Shown here in pieces: positions 23,511 through 31,932 of a stretch of DNA of 33,923 bases. The notes beneath the pieces were generated by a model. It saw nothing but the letters and a program-made list of their open reading frames with translations, searched no databases and was not told where the DNA came from. The translations under genes were made by a program, and so were the position numbers. Each line of letters opens with the position of its first letter. Positions within the stretch are counted from its first letter, which is position 1. The DNA comes from Streptomyces canus 299MFChir4.1 (GTDB lineage Bacteria; Actinomycetota; Actinomycetes; Streptomycetales; Streptomycetaceae), in contig NZ_KB911638.1 in assembly GCF_000383615.1 (NCBI RefSeq), forward strand, positions 1 to 33,923, in the 5' to 3' direction.

Positions 23511-24392
23511 CTACTGCTCGGTGATGTTGGGGTTCGGTTCGAGGGTGGGGCTCGTTGCGGTCCAGCTGGCGAGGATGTCGATGGCTCGTCGTGAGGGTGA
23601 TTCCGGTTCAGTGGTGTAGATGAAAAGGGTGGTTTCGGGGTCGCCGGGGAGGGTGAGGGTTTCGTATTCGACGGTGAGGTCTCCGACGAGGTTGTGGCGG
23701 AGGCGTTTGGAGCCGTGAGTGCGCTGGTGGACGCGGTGTTGTTCCCACCATTGGTCGAATTCGCGGCTGTGTTCGCGTAGTTCGGTGACGAGGTCGGTGG
23801 TGGCGCGGTCGTCGGGGTTGCGGCCGACTTCGAACCGGAGGCTTTCGACGGCGGCGCGGGCTTGGTCGGGCCAGTCGAGGAAGAGGGCTCGGGCGTCGTC
23901 GTCGAGGAACATCCAGCGGGCGTAGTTGCGGTGGGCGGCGGGGAGCTGGTCGAAGTCGGTGAAGAGGGCTCTGGCCATGCGGTTGGCGGCGAGGATGTCG
24001 GTGCGGCGGCCGAGGATGAGGGCGGGTTCGCCGTCGAGGGCGTCGAGGAGCTGGTAGAGGCCGGGGCGGACGCGTTGGACGTCGCGGCTTCCGCGGGGGG
24101 TGGGTGCCGAGGTCATGCCGATGAGGTCGTTGAGGTGGGCGCGTCCGGCGGCGTCGAGGCCGAGGGCGCGGCCGATGGCTTCGACGACGGCGGCGGAGGG
24201 AGTGATGCGGCGGCCTTGTTCGAGGCGGGCGTAGTAGTCGGTGGATACGCCGGCGAGGCGGGCGACCTCTTCGCGGCGGAGACCGGGTACGCGGCGAACG
24301 CGCCCGTCGGGGGGCAGACCGGCGCGGGCGGGGTCGATCTGGCTGCGGGCGCGCCGTAGGAAATCGGCGAGTTCTTGGTTGGTTCTGTTCAC
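23511..24392 (-). CDS. MmyB-like XRE-family transcriptional regulator
   Basis: Regulator of 293 residues. The N-terminal helix-turn-helix is ELADFLRRARSQI, RRVPGLRREEVARLAGVS and TDYYARLEQGRRITPSAAVV. A MmyB-like ligand-binding domain fills the rest: LYQLLDALDGEPALILGRRT, ILAANRMARALFTDF, YARWMFLDDDARALFLDW, and a C-terminal VGDLTVEYETLTLPGDPETT. This family is very frequent in Streptomyces, typically divergent from an SDR gene, as here. GTG 24392 gives the usual start (MNRTNQELADFLRRAR); longer frames upstream are not protein-like. It probably represses or senses a metabolite for the divergent SDR gene. Confidence 0.92.
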   Translation of the reverse strand: MNRTNQELADFLRRARSQIDPARAGLPPDGRVRRVPGLRREEVARLAGVSTDYYARLEQGRRITPSAAVVEAIGRALGLDAAGRAHLNDLIGMTSAPTPRGSRDVQRVRPGLYQLLDALDGEPALILGRRTDILAANRMARALFTDFDQLPAAHRNYARWMFLDDDARALFLDWPDQARAAVESLRFEVGRNPDDRATTDLVTELREHSREFDQWWEQHRVHQRTHGSKRLRHNLVGDLTVEYETLTLPGDPETTLFIYTTEPESPSRRAIDILASWTATSPTLEPNPNITEQ

Positions 24393-24576
24393 GGGTTCGA
24401 GTATCTCCGAGCCGGCGCGGACCAGGGTGGACCGGCGAGTCCTAGGTTCCGGAGACCGCGCCTCCACAGGGCGCGAGATGGGCCCTGAGAGGGGCTTGCG
24501 GCGGGTCACTGTTGAAGCACGCCACCACGGGAACAGCCCGGAGGCGCATCCCCGAAATCGTGAGCAGAGGACACCC

Positions 24577-25437
24577 ATGAGTTTCCCGACGGATCGACCC
24601 GCGACCTGGTTCGTGACCGGTACTTCCCGCGGTCTGGGCCTGGAGCTGGTCACGCAGCTGCTCCAGCGTGGCGACCATGTCGCCGCGACGACCCGTTCCA
24701 CGGAGCGGCTGCTGGCAGCCCTCGGTGACCGCGTCGACACTTCGCGGCTGCTGCCGCTGACCGTTGATCTGCGTGATGACGAGCAGGTCCGGCAGGCTGT
24801 GCACCAGGCCACGGAGCGATTCGGCGGGCTCGACGTGGTCGTCAACAACGCCGGCTACGGCTACCTGGCCGCGGTGGAGGAGACGAGTGCCCGCGAGGTT
24901 CGCGACATGCTCGACGTCCAGGTCGTTGGCGTGTGGAACGTATTGCGTGCCGCGCTGCCGGTGCTTCGCGAGCAGAAGAGCGGTCATGTGGTCAACGTGT
25001 CGTCGATTCTCGGACTGACCGCGGTTCCGGGCTGGGGCCTCTATTGCGCGGGCAAGTTCGCGCTCGAGGGGCTCACCGAAGCGCTGGCCCAGGAGATGGC
25101 CGGCTTCGACGTCAAGGTCACCATCGTCGAACCCGGCTACTTCCGCACCGATTTCCTCACCACCGACTCGCTCGCGCTGCCCGCCTCGACGACGGATGCG
25201 TACCCGGGTCTGCGTGAGATGACCGAGAACCACCTGAAGCTCCAGGGCAGCCAGCTGGGCGACCCGGTCAAGGGCGCGGAGGCGATCATCGGCCAGGTTG
25301 TCAGCGGCGAGGGCCCGCTGCGCCAGCTGCTCGGCTCGGACGCGCACGCCTACGCCACCGCGAAGGTCGATGCCTTGCGCGCGAACCTGGAGGCCACCGC
25401 GCAGACCGCCAAAGCCACTGACTTCGCCGACGCCTGA
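24577..25437 (+). CDS. Short-chain dehydrogenase/reductase
   Basis: Classical SDR of 286 residues. The cofactor loop is FVTGTSRGLGLELV (T-G-x3-G-x-G), followed by VDLRDDEQVRQAV and the structural motif VVVNNAGYG. The catalytic Ser lies in VVNVSSILG and the Tyr-x-x-x-Lys in YCAGKFALEG. VTIVEPGYFRTDFL marks the substrate-loop region. The Arg after the first glycine suggests NADPH preference. ATG 24577 has AGAGGA about 6 bases upstream. It is divergent from the MmyB-like regulator (184 bp between starts) and followed after 50 bp by the DJ-1/PfpI gene, likely in one transcript. Substrate unknown; such enzymes reduce ketones or aldehydes. Its stop codon lies inside an exact 17-bp tandem duplication. 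Confidence 0.93.
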   Translation: MSFPTDRPATWFVTGTSRGLGLELVTQLLQRGDHVAATTRSTERLLAALGDRVDTSRLLPLTVDLRDDEQVRQAVHQATERFGGLDVVVNNAGYGYLAAVEETSAREVRDMLDVQVVGVWNVLRAALPVLREQKSGHVVNVSSILGLTAVPGWGLYCAGKFALEGLTEALAQEMAGFDVKVTIVEPGYFRTDFLTTDSLALPASTTDAYPGLREMTENHLKLQGSQLGDPVKGAEAIIGQVVSGEGPLRQLLGSDAHAYATAKVDALRANLEATAQTAKATDFADA

Positions 25438-25460
25438 GAATTCCCGACGCCTGAGAATTC
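25427..25460. repeat. 17-bp tandem duplication spanning a stop codon
   Basis: CCGACGCCTGAGAATTC occurs twice head to tail (25427-25443 and 25444-25460). The first copy carries the last codons and TGA of the SDR gene. The second copy adds an identical sequence to the leader of the next gene, moving its Shine-Dalgarno 17 bp downstream. Confidence 0.95.
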
Positions 25461-25487
25461 GCCGTTGGCCCCTGAAAGGAACAATTC

Positions 25488-26180
25488 GTGCGCAAGATTC
25501 TGATCGTCATGTCCGCTGCCGGCATCTGGGAACGCAACGACGGCTCGCACTACCCGACCGGGTACTGGGCCGAAGAGCTCGCCGCGCCCCACGAGAGGTT
25601 CGTACAGGCCGGCTTCACGGTCGACTTCGCTTCCCCGGGCGGCGTTCTGCAGCCGCTCGACGCCCACAGTGCCGACCCGGAGATCGCCGGGCCGGACTGT
25701 GCGCACTACGTTGAGCACGCCGCGCGGGCACTGAGTGAGTTCGGTCCGCTGCTCAAGCTGGACGAGATCGACATCAACGACTACGTCGCTGTGGTCATCC
25801 CCGGCGGGCACGGTCCTGTGGTCGACCTCTACCAGGACCGTGACCTCGGCCGCCTGCTCACCGAGGCGGACGCGGCCGGGAAGATCATCGGGGCCGTTTG
25901 CCACGGCCCGGCCGGCCTTCTGTCCGCCGTGGACGAGAACGGCAAGTGGCTGTTCGCGGGTCGGGAGTTGACGGCCTTCACCGACGAGGAGGAGCAGAGC
26001 TTCGGCACTGCGGAAGGCGCTCCGTGGCTGCTGGCCGGCACGCTGCGTCAGAAGGGTGCGAAGCACTCCGGAGGACCGGCGTACCAGGCGTACAACGTGC
26101 AGGACCGGAACCTCTTCACCGGCCAGAACCCGGCCTCCAGCGCCCCCATGGCCGAGGCCATGATCGGCGCGCTCAGGTAG
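25488..26180 (+). CDS. DJ-1/PfpI-family class I glutamine amidotransferase-like protein
   Basis: Protein of 230 residues of the Hsp31/YhbO-like branch. KILIVMSAAGIW and WAEELAAPHERFVQAGFTVD open the flavodoxin-like fold; DFASPGG and AVVIPGGHGPVVDL follow. The nucleophile is Cys138 in GAVCHGPAGLL, the elbow typical of this family, with an adjacent His. The later segment TAFTDEEEQSFGTAEGAPWL is characteristic of the larger members. GTG 25488 has GAAAGGAA just upstream. Members act as glyoxalase III, deglycase or chaperone, detoxifying reactive carbonyls. Position after an SDR and before an aldehyde dehydrogenase is consistent with handling aldehydes (inference). A large inverted repeat follows the gene. 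Confidence 0.9.
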   Translation: MRKILIVMSAAGIWERNDGSHYPTGYWAEELAAPHERFVQAGFTVDFASPGGVLQPLDAHSADPEIAGPDCAHYVEHAARALSEFGPLLKLDEIDINDYVAVVIPGGHGPVVDLYQDRDLGRLLTEADAAGKIIGAVCHGPAGLLSAVDENGKWLFAGRELTAFTDEEEQSFGTAEGAPWLLAGTLRQKGAKHSGGPAYQAYNVQDRNLFTGQNPASSAPMAEAMIGALR

Positions 26181-26250
26181 CAGTGCTCACCAGCCGGCCG
26201 GCCGGGAAGCCGACAGCCTGCCCTCCACTCGGTCTTTCCCCGGCTGCTGC

Positions 26251-26297
26251 GGTTTGTGCCGCCAGCCCCCATTGGTCAGGGAGTGGCGGCACCAACC
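26251..26297. promoter_or_regulatory. Large inverted repeat before the aldehyde dehydrogenase
   Basis: Arms GGTTTGTGCCGCCA (26251-26264) and TGGCGGCACCAACC (26284-26297) are complementary except for one position and enclose 19 bases. It begins 70 bp after the DJ-1/PfpI stop and ends 46 bp before the ALDH start. It could be a terminator without T-run, an attenuator or an operator; the long stem favours an RNA structure. Confidence 0.5.
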
Positions 26298-26343
26298 GCA
26301 TCCGTCGGCTGATGGTCCCCATCATGATCGCTCAGGAAGAAGC

Positions 26344-27903
26344 GTGGAATCCGTGATCACATCTCTGTCTCAACCCGATGCCGTCGGACGTGTCGAGAAG
26401 GGCTTGTTCATCGGTGGTCGATGGCGATCGGCATCCGGCGGGGGCAGCTTCTCGGTGGAGGATCCGGCCACCGGGCGGACACTGGGTGAGGTGTCGGACG
26501 CGACCCCGGCGGATGCCCTGGCCGCCCTCGACGCCGCAGGTGCCGCACAGGCGAAGTGGGCTGCGGTACCCCCGCGCCGGCGGGGCGAGATCCTTCGGCG
26601 TGCCCACGACCTGCTGATCGGGCGCATCGACGAGTTCGCGTTGCTGATCACCCTGGAGATGGGCAAGTCACTGGCCGAGTCCCGGGCGGAGGTCGAGTAC
26701 GGCGCGAACTACTTGCGCTGGTTCGGTGAGGAAGCCGTCCGGATCGACGGAAGCTGGAAGGTCAGCGAGGACGGCACCGCCCGAGTACTGGTCACCCGTC
26801 AGCCGGTCGGGCCCTGCCTGCTCATCACGCCTTGGAACGCGCCGCTGGCCATGCCGGCCCGCAAGATCGGCCCGGCCGTGGCTGCCGGCTGCACCATGGT
26901 TGTCAAACCCGCGCCGCAGACGCCTCTGACGACGGCTGCGTTGGCGGCGCTTCTGACCGAAGCCGGCCTCCCCGGTGGCGTGCTCAACATCGTTCCCACC
27001 ACACAAGCCGCCGCGATCACCGAGTCCCTCCTCCTGGACGGCCGGCTGCGCAAGCTGTCGTTCACCGGCTCCACGCCCGTCGGCCGCCGGTTGCTGTCCC
27101 AGGCAGCCGACACCGTCTTGCGGACCTCGATGGAGCTGGGGGGCAATGCTCCGTTCATCGTCTGCCGCGACGCCGACATCGACGCCGCAGTCGAGGGTGC
27201 GATGACCGCCAAGCTCCGGAACGTCGGTGAGGCCTGTATCGCCGCCAATCGCTTCCATGTGCACGCCGACGTCGTCGACGAGTTCACTGAGAAGCTCGTC
27301 GCGCGCATGAGCACCATCACTGTCGGACCCGGCACGGACCCTGCCTCCGACCTCGGGCCGATGATCGACGCGCGCCAGCGGCGCAGGGTCGCGGACCTGG
27401 TCGACGAAACAGTCGACGCGGGCGCCCGAGTGCGCACCGGCGCTCGGGTTCCCGAGGGACCGGGCTACTTCTACCCGCCCACCGTACTCACCGACGTCCC
27501 CGCCGGCTCTCGCATCACCCGCGAGGAGATCTTCGGCCCGGTCGCTGCCGTCCAGACCTTCATCACCGAAGCCGAAGCCCTTCACGACGCCAACAACACC
27601 GAGTTCGGTCTCGTGAGCTACCTCTACACCCAGGATCTGGGTCAGGCTCTCCGGATGAGCGAACAGCTCGAAACGGGCATGGTGGGTCTCAACCGCGGCT
27701 ACGTGTCCGACCCGAGCGCCCCCTTCGGCGGCATGAAGCAGTCCGGCATCGGCCGGGAAGGTGGTAACACCGGGATCGACGAATACCTGGAGCAGAAGTA
27801 CGTAGCCATCCACATGGGTACTCCCCGGTCAGGGGACAACGGTGCCCTCGCCGCGGCAACGCCGATCCGATCCGGCGTCGATGGGCCGGAGGGCGGGCGA
27901 TGA
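26344..27903 (+). CDS. NAD(P)-dependent aldehyde dehydrogenase
   Basis: ALDH-superfamily enzyme of 519 residues, nearest by motif to succinate-semialdehyde dehydrogenases. Oxyanion Asn165 lies in TPWNAPLAMPARKIGPA, the cofactor motif is FTGSTPVGRRL, general base Glu264 is in MELGGNAPF, and catalytic Cys298 is in VGEACIAANRFHVH. EEIFGPVAAVQTF and PFGGMKQSGIGREGG complete the signatures. The usual GQxC before Cys is GEAC here. The C-terminus has an extra tail of about 30 residues after YVAIHMG. GTG 26344 is chosen since AGGAAGA lies 4 bases upstream; GTG 26353 is an alternative. It overlaps the next gene by 4 bp (ATGA), so the lyase and ALDH are co-translated. The aldehyde substrate is unknown, but the lyase partner suggests dicarboxylate or aromatic degradation. 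Confidence 0.93.
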   Translation: MESVITSLSQPDAVGRVEKGLFIGGRWRSASGGGSFSVEDPATGRTLGEVSDATPADALAALDAAGAAQAKWAAVPPRRRGEILRRAHDLLIGRIDEFALLITLEMGKSLAESRAEVEYGANYLRWFGEEAVRIDGSWKVSEDGTARVLVTRQPVGPCLLITPWNAPLAMPARKIGPAVAAGCTMVVKPAPQTPLTTAALAALLTEAGLPGGVLNIVPTTQAAAITESLLLDGRLRKLSFTGSTPVGRRLLSQAADTVLRTSMELGGNAPFIVCRDADIDAAVEGAMTAKLRNVGEACIAANRFHVHADVVDEFTEKLVARMSTITVGPGTDPASDLGPMIDARQRRRVADLVDETVDAGARVRTGARVPEGPGYFYPPTVLTDVPAGSRITREEIFGPVAAVQTFITEAEALHDANNTEFGLVSYLYTQDLGQALRMSEQLETGMVGLNRGYVSDPSAPFGGMKQSGIGREGGNTGIDEYLEQKYVAIHMGTPRSGDNGALAAATPIRSGVDGPEGGR

Positions 27904-29306
27904 CCGGCAGCACCGTTTTCGACTCGTTCTTGTTCCGCGACTTGTTCGGGACAGCCGAGATGCGGGCTGTCTTCTGTGACCGTGCCTACGTGGACCAGGT
28001 TGTTCGCGTCGAAGTCGCGTTGGCGCAGGCAGAGGCACGAGTCGGCGTCATACCGCGCCACAGTGCGGACGTGATCGCGGCATCGTGCGACCCGGCGCGA
28101 CTCGACCGTGATCGGCTTCGCCGCGACACAGAGACGGTCGGATACCCGATCCTGCCGATCGTCGAGCAACTCGCTGAGCAATGTGGTGACGCCGGCGGAT
28201 ATGTGCATTGGGGAGCCACCACCCAGGACATCATGGACACGGCGACGGTTCTCCAGTGCGCCGAGGGCTTGACCCTGGTCTCGGACGCGCTCGATCGCCT
28301 GCGCGCGCACTTGCGCCGTCTGGCCGCGGAGCACATCGACACGGTCACGGCAGGCCGGACTCATCTCCAACACGCCCTGCCCGTCACCTTCGGCTACCGG
28401 GCGGCCGTCTGGTTGTCCGCACTGGACCGCCATGCCGAGCGGCTGACCGCCGTGCGGGAGCGGGACCTGATGGTGCAGTTCGGAGGAGCGGCAGGAACCC
28501 TGGCTTCTCTCGGCCCGGGGCCGGCCGGCCTTCGGGTACGTGCCGAACTGGCCGCGGAACTCGGCCTTCGCGACCCCGACATCACGTGGCACGTCGCGCG
28601 GGACGGCCTTGCTGAGATTGTCGGCCTGCTCGCGGCGATCGGTGCTTCGGTCGGCAAGATCGGCACGGACGTCGCGTTGATGTGCTCAACGGAGTTCGGC
28701 GAACTTGCCGAACCATTCGTGCCGGGTCGGGGGGCCAGTTCCACCATGCCCCAGAAACGCAACCCCATCTCCAGCGAGCTCATGGTGGCAGCGGCGAAGC
28801 TGCTTCGTGACAAGTCCTCCGCCATGCTCGACGCGATGATGCAGGACTTCGAGCGCGCCACCGGGCCCTGGCACGTCGAATGGGCCGTGATCTCCGAGGC
28901 ATTCCTGCTGCTCGCCTCATCGCTCTCCCAGGCAGAGGAGGCGATGGCCGGTCTGCATATCGATGCGGAGCGAATGCGAGCCAACCTGGGCTTGACCGGC
29001 GGGCTCATCGCCGCGGAAGCCGTGATGATGGCACTCGCACCCGAAATCGGCCGTCAGCACGCCCACAAACTCGTCTACGCTGCCTGCAGTCGAGTGCGAG
29101 ATACCGGCAGTGAGCTGGCCGTCGAACTGCGCAAGGACCCGGATGTCGCGGCAATCCTCGGCGACGACCGGATCGACGCGCTCTGCCACCCCGCCGGTTA
29201 CCTGGGAAGCGCGCAGGCCATGGTCCGTAGCGCAGTGGGGGCTGCCGCGGAGCAAACCGAAGCGGAGGACCGAGACGGCTCTCGTCAGTTCAAGACGTGC
29301 GAATAG
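27900..29306 (+). CDS. PcaB/adenylosuccinate-lyase-like superfamily enzyme
   Basis: Protein of 468 residues of the aspartase/fumarase superfamily, closest by architecture to 3-carboxy-cis,cis-muconate cycloisomerases. The three conserved regions are present: C1 around GGYVHWGATTQDIMDTA, C2 around AGRTHLQHALPVTFGYRAA, and C3, the flexible catalytic loop, in ASSTMPQKRNPISSE (about 279-293). Family enzymes perform beta-elimination or cycloisomerisation on succinyl-type compounds and form tetramers. ATG 27900 overlaps the ALDH stop. No other protocatechuate genes (pcaGH, pcaD, pcaIJ) are in the window, so a role in the beta-ketoadipate pathway is not supported. An elimination reaction feeding or following the ALDH is more likely (inference). 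The C-terminal 20 residues are rich in charged residues and probably unstructured. Confidence 0.88.
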   Translation: MTGSTVFDSFLFRDLFGTAEMRAVFCDRAYVDQVVRVEVALAQAEARVGVIPRHSADVIAASCDPARLDRDRLRRDTETVGYPILPIVEQLAEQCGDAGGYVHWGATTQDIMDTATVLQCAEGLTLVSDALDRLRAHLRRLAAEHIDTVTAGRTHLQHALPVTFGYRAAVWLSALDRHAERLTAVRERDLMVQFGGAAGTLASLGPGPAGLRVRAELAAELGLRDPDITWHVARDGLAEIVGLLAAIGASVGKIGTDVALMCSTEFGELAEPFVPGRGASSTMPQKRNPISSELMVAAAKLLRDKSSAMLDAMMQDFERATGPWHVEWAVISEAFLLLASSLSQAEEAMAGLHIDAERMRANLGLTGGLIAAEAVMMALAPEIGRQHAHKLVYAACSRVRDTGSELAVELRKDPDVAAILGDDRIDALCHPAGYLGSAQAMVRSAVGAAAEQTEAEDRDGSRQFKTCE

Positions 29307-29499
29307 GCGCGATCGGGACGGCTTGCGGCGGCCCGAAGTACTCCGGACCACCATCAGCACCGGTATCCGGGCCTCCCAGGCCGCCGATGACACCTTCGGC
29401 GGCCTGTCGGACGGCGACTACGACACCCGGCCCGCCGGCCGGGTACGACTCGTGGCGGCCTCGGCCGGTCGGCCGGCGCCTCTGCCGGTGCGCGCCGAC

Positions 29500-30502
29500 G
29501 CCTCGACGCTGAACGAGGCGCGGCCACCATCGGCACCTTCAGGTCCTCGATCGCGCCCGGCAGACCGGAGCTCACCGTCAGGTCGTCCAGCGACGGCTGC
29601 CGACCGCGCCACACCGAGATTCGGCTCTGGCTCCCGGAGAAGGCGCGCAGCCGGTCGTGCAACCCGGGCAGGCTGCCCGCGTCGATACGGGAGAAGTCGG
29701 GCTGCACACTCCAGTGGGCCATCTGCTGCCCGTTCAAGGGGCGCGCTGCCGTTGAGAGCCGACGCCGACACCACCAACAGGTGCTGATCGGCGGTTTGCT
29801 GCTGGGACGGCGCCGGTCGCCCGGAAGACGCCGGTGATCCGCAGGGTCATGGCGCGCCCGAAAGCGTCCTCCACCTGAAGGCTGGAACCGGGTTTGACGA
29901 CCAGACGCCTGGCCAGCGCGTCGGGCACCGCCGCGTCGACCGGAGCGGTGGACCCGGTGGCGCGCTGGACATCGGGGAGCGAAGTGAAGGCGCCGGCCGG
30001 GGCGCCGGCCGTGCCGGCGGGCCACCGCCCGGCAACCAACCGCCCGAACCTGCCCCCGTCCTGCACCGCGACCGGGGTGCAGCCCGCTTCCCCCGGGACC
30101 GCGCGGCGGGCCCGCCCCGTCGACCCCTGTCACGGACAGCGGCGACGTCCCCAGCAGCCCCACATATGTCCGCTGCGGCACCCCGGCGAACACCCGCTCG
30201 GCGGCGGCCCGCACATCTCGGTCGGCGGCGGCCATTCCTCCAGCCCGGAAGGAGGCGCTGGCACTTACCTGCGCGTCGAGGTCGGCAGCCAGCCGTTGTA
30301 CGGCCCCGGCCTGCACCGAACTCCCCGCCAGCGCCGCGAGCGCGGCCATCGCCGTCGCGCACAGCAGCACGGTCACCGCGACAGCGGTCAGCACCAGCCC
30401 GTGCTGCGTGGCCCGCCTGGCAACGACGGGGAGCCGCTGCCGCGCCGGGCGCGGACTCCCCCGGCGTCGCCGCGGCGAAGACGTCAAGGCCGTGGCGACC
30501 AC
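29500..30502 (-). pseudogene. FtsX-like ABC transporter permease, decayed
   Basis: Minus-strand pieces line up with large actinobacterial FtsX-like permeases. From GTG 30502: VVATALTSSPRRRRGSPR, then LPVVARRATQHGLVLTAVAV and AALAALAGSSVQAGAVQRLA, then VFAGVPQRTYVGLLGTSPLS. In a second frame: FGRLVAGRWPAGTA, VDAAVPDALARRL and FGRAMTLRITGVFRATGA. Back in the first: NGQQMAHWSVQPDFSRIDAG, LPGLHDRLRAFSGSQSRISV and LTVSSGLPGAIEDLKVPMVA. At least three frameshifts and a small deletion (near 29800) are needed, and the protein stops at about 29500 where about 500-700 residues of TM domains should follow. The partner ATPase gene is absent. The stretch 29307-29499 between the lyase stop and this relic holds nothing recognisable. 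Confidence 0.75.
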
Positions 30503-30887
30503 ATGAACCCCCGCAGAATCGAACATGTGACGGTGACGGCGCGCCACAGTCCTACCAGGCATGCGCCCAACGACACAGGAATTGCTGGCCTGTTGGGGAC
30601 GAGCACCGCGGGTGCAAACAGGACGGCCGAGCCCGCGGCCGGGTTCGGGTGCGGGTGGCCGTGGTCGACTGGTCGCCAGGGCCGGCTGCCGGAAGTGCGC
30701 GCACCCGCGGGGGACGCGCCAATGACTTTGTGAAGCACCGTGCCTCGTCACCGAAGCCGTGGTCCTGGTCGTCATCGCCGGATACGTGATCTCCGCCCCG
30801 CGGCCCCGCTCGGACCGCTATCGTTCCCGTGGGCTCTTCCTCAAGCTTCCGGTGCCTTCACGGACCGAGAATTGAGAGGGGACTCTC

Positions 30888-31007
30888 TTGGAGAACAACA
30901 AGCACAATCTGTGGCCCCGCGTCCGTCGCGTGGCTGCGAAGGTCGTTCCGAACGTCGTGTCGGGTGTACTCGTCCAGCTCATTCTCGCTCTGTGCGGCCT
31001 TAACTGA
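30888..31007 (+). CDS. Small 39-residue membrane-active-looking peptide
   Basis: TTG 30888 opens a 40-codon frame ending at TGA 31005-31007. AGAGGGGA ends 5-6 bases upstream, an ideal Shine-Dalgarno position. The product starts MENNKHNLWPRVRRVAAK, with five basic residues, and continues VVPNVVSGVLVQLILALCGL, a hydrophobic segment long enough for one membrane helix. Positively charged head plus hydrophobic tail recall small membrane peptides such as type I toxins, holin-like or regulatory peptides. Upstream, GAGAG (30874-30878) and CTCTC (30883-30887) enclose the GGGA of the Shine-Dalgarno, so the initiation region can fold shut. It sits between two decayed genes but has no frameshift. No family was recognised; it may be the start of a lost longer gene. 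Confidence 0.45.
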   Translation: MENNKHNLWPRVRRVAAKVVPNVVSGVLVQLILALCGLN

Positions 31008-31089
31008 GGGAGAGTCAAGGGGGAACACCTCCGGGGAGTACACCGGGGCCCCCGAAACAACTCCACTGCACTCCGTCCCGCGACGCTGC

Positions 31090-31478
31090 GAAGGGGACGA
31101 CAGCAGACCGGGCAACGACATCCGGGCGAAGCACGCGGCCGCCAGAAGGAAAGAGGCCCCGTCCGCGGCGATCACCCAGCATCCGCCCACGGACGCGGTC
31201 AGCAAGCCGGCAGTCGTCGGACCGAGGATCTGCGTGGCGTTCCTGAGGGTGGCCGGCAGGGAACCGGCTTGCTGGATGCCGCGTCCTGCCGTCAGCCCTT
31301 TCGCGACGACGCCGCGCGGCGCGGGCCTGGTCGCGCCTACGTCGAGTTCACGGCCGGCGAGAAGCGGTCCTGGCTGGAGGGGCACGGCTCCCCCCGCCGA
31401 GCAGAAGCATCGCAAGCAGCGGAGTGACCTCCAGGACACCGAAGGCCAGGGCCACAGGCGACATGACGCTGCCACCAT
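31090..31478 (-). pseudogene. MFS transporter fragment
   Basis: On the minus strand, MSPVALAFGVLEVTPLLAML is followed in another frame by LRNATQILGPTTAGLLTASV, GGCWVIAADGASFLLAAACF and ARMSLPG. This is the TM4-TM6 region of MFS exporters of the enterobactin/macrolide type, where NATRxLGPxxAGxL and AIxxDAASFLLxA are typical. A frameshift lies near 31380. The N-terminal TMs and the entire second half are absent. It faces the small ORF at 30888-31007 tail to tail. Confidence 0.6.
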
Positions 31479-31932
31479 AGAGATCGACTGGCCGCCAAGA
31501 AACTACGTGAAGGCGGGTGAGCGGAGCGGCTGCCCGGGCACGGGGCCAGTACGAGAGACCGATGGCGCGTCCCTTCCAGTTGGTTCACCGTCGTGGCTCT
31601 CTGGCGCATCTGTTGCAGGCACAAGCGGCCACCGGTCCACCGCACGCGGGAAGTCTCAAGTCGTTTGCGCGGAGCGGCGCCCGGCTGCGAAGCCCGCCCA
31701 CCAGCTCGCATCGGACCCACCCCGGCCGACACTCCGACGGGAAGCCCTGTGATAGTCCAGTTCTGGCCCAACGGCCCGTAATGCGGAGGCGTCCTCGCCC
31801 CACCATGACGGCCTCGCGCCGCGGCGGCCCTGCTGCGCACGCATCCGGGTACTGGCTGATCATCCTGCTGACACGACCTCAACCACCGTGGCAGGCTGCG
31901 GTGATCGGGTACGGCAGGCGGAGAGGGCTCGC
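31479..31932. other. Gene-free stretch
   Basis: No frame in this 450-bp stretch has a plausible start, ribosome binding site or recognisable protein motif on either strand, although several frames stay open because of the high GC content. It is probably decayed coding DNA plus the upstream region of the following gene. Confidence 0.5.

Noticed and set aside
27900..29306. Assignment of the lyase as pcaB of the beta-ketoadipate pathway
   Set aside because: The superfamily signature is clear, but no partner pca genes are present, so only a family-level call is made.
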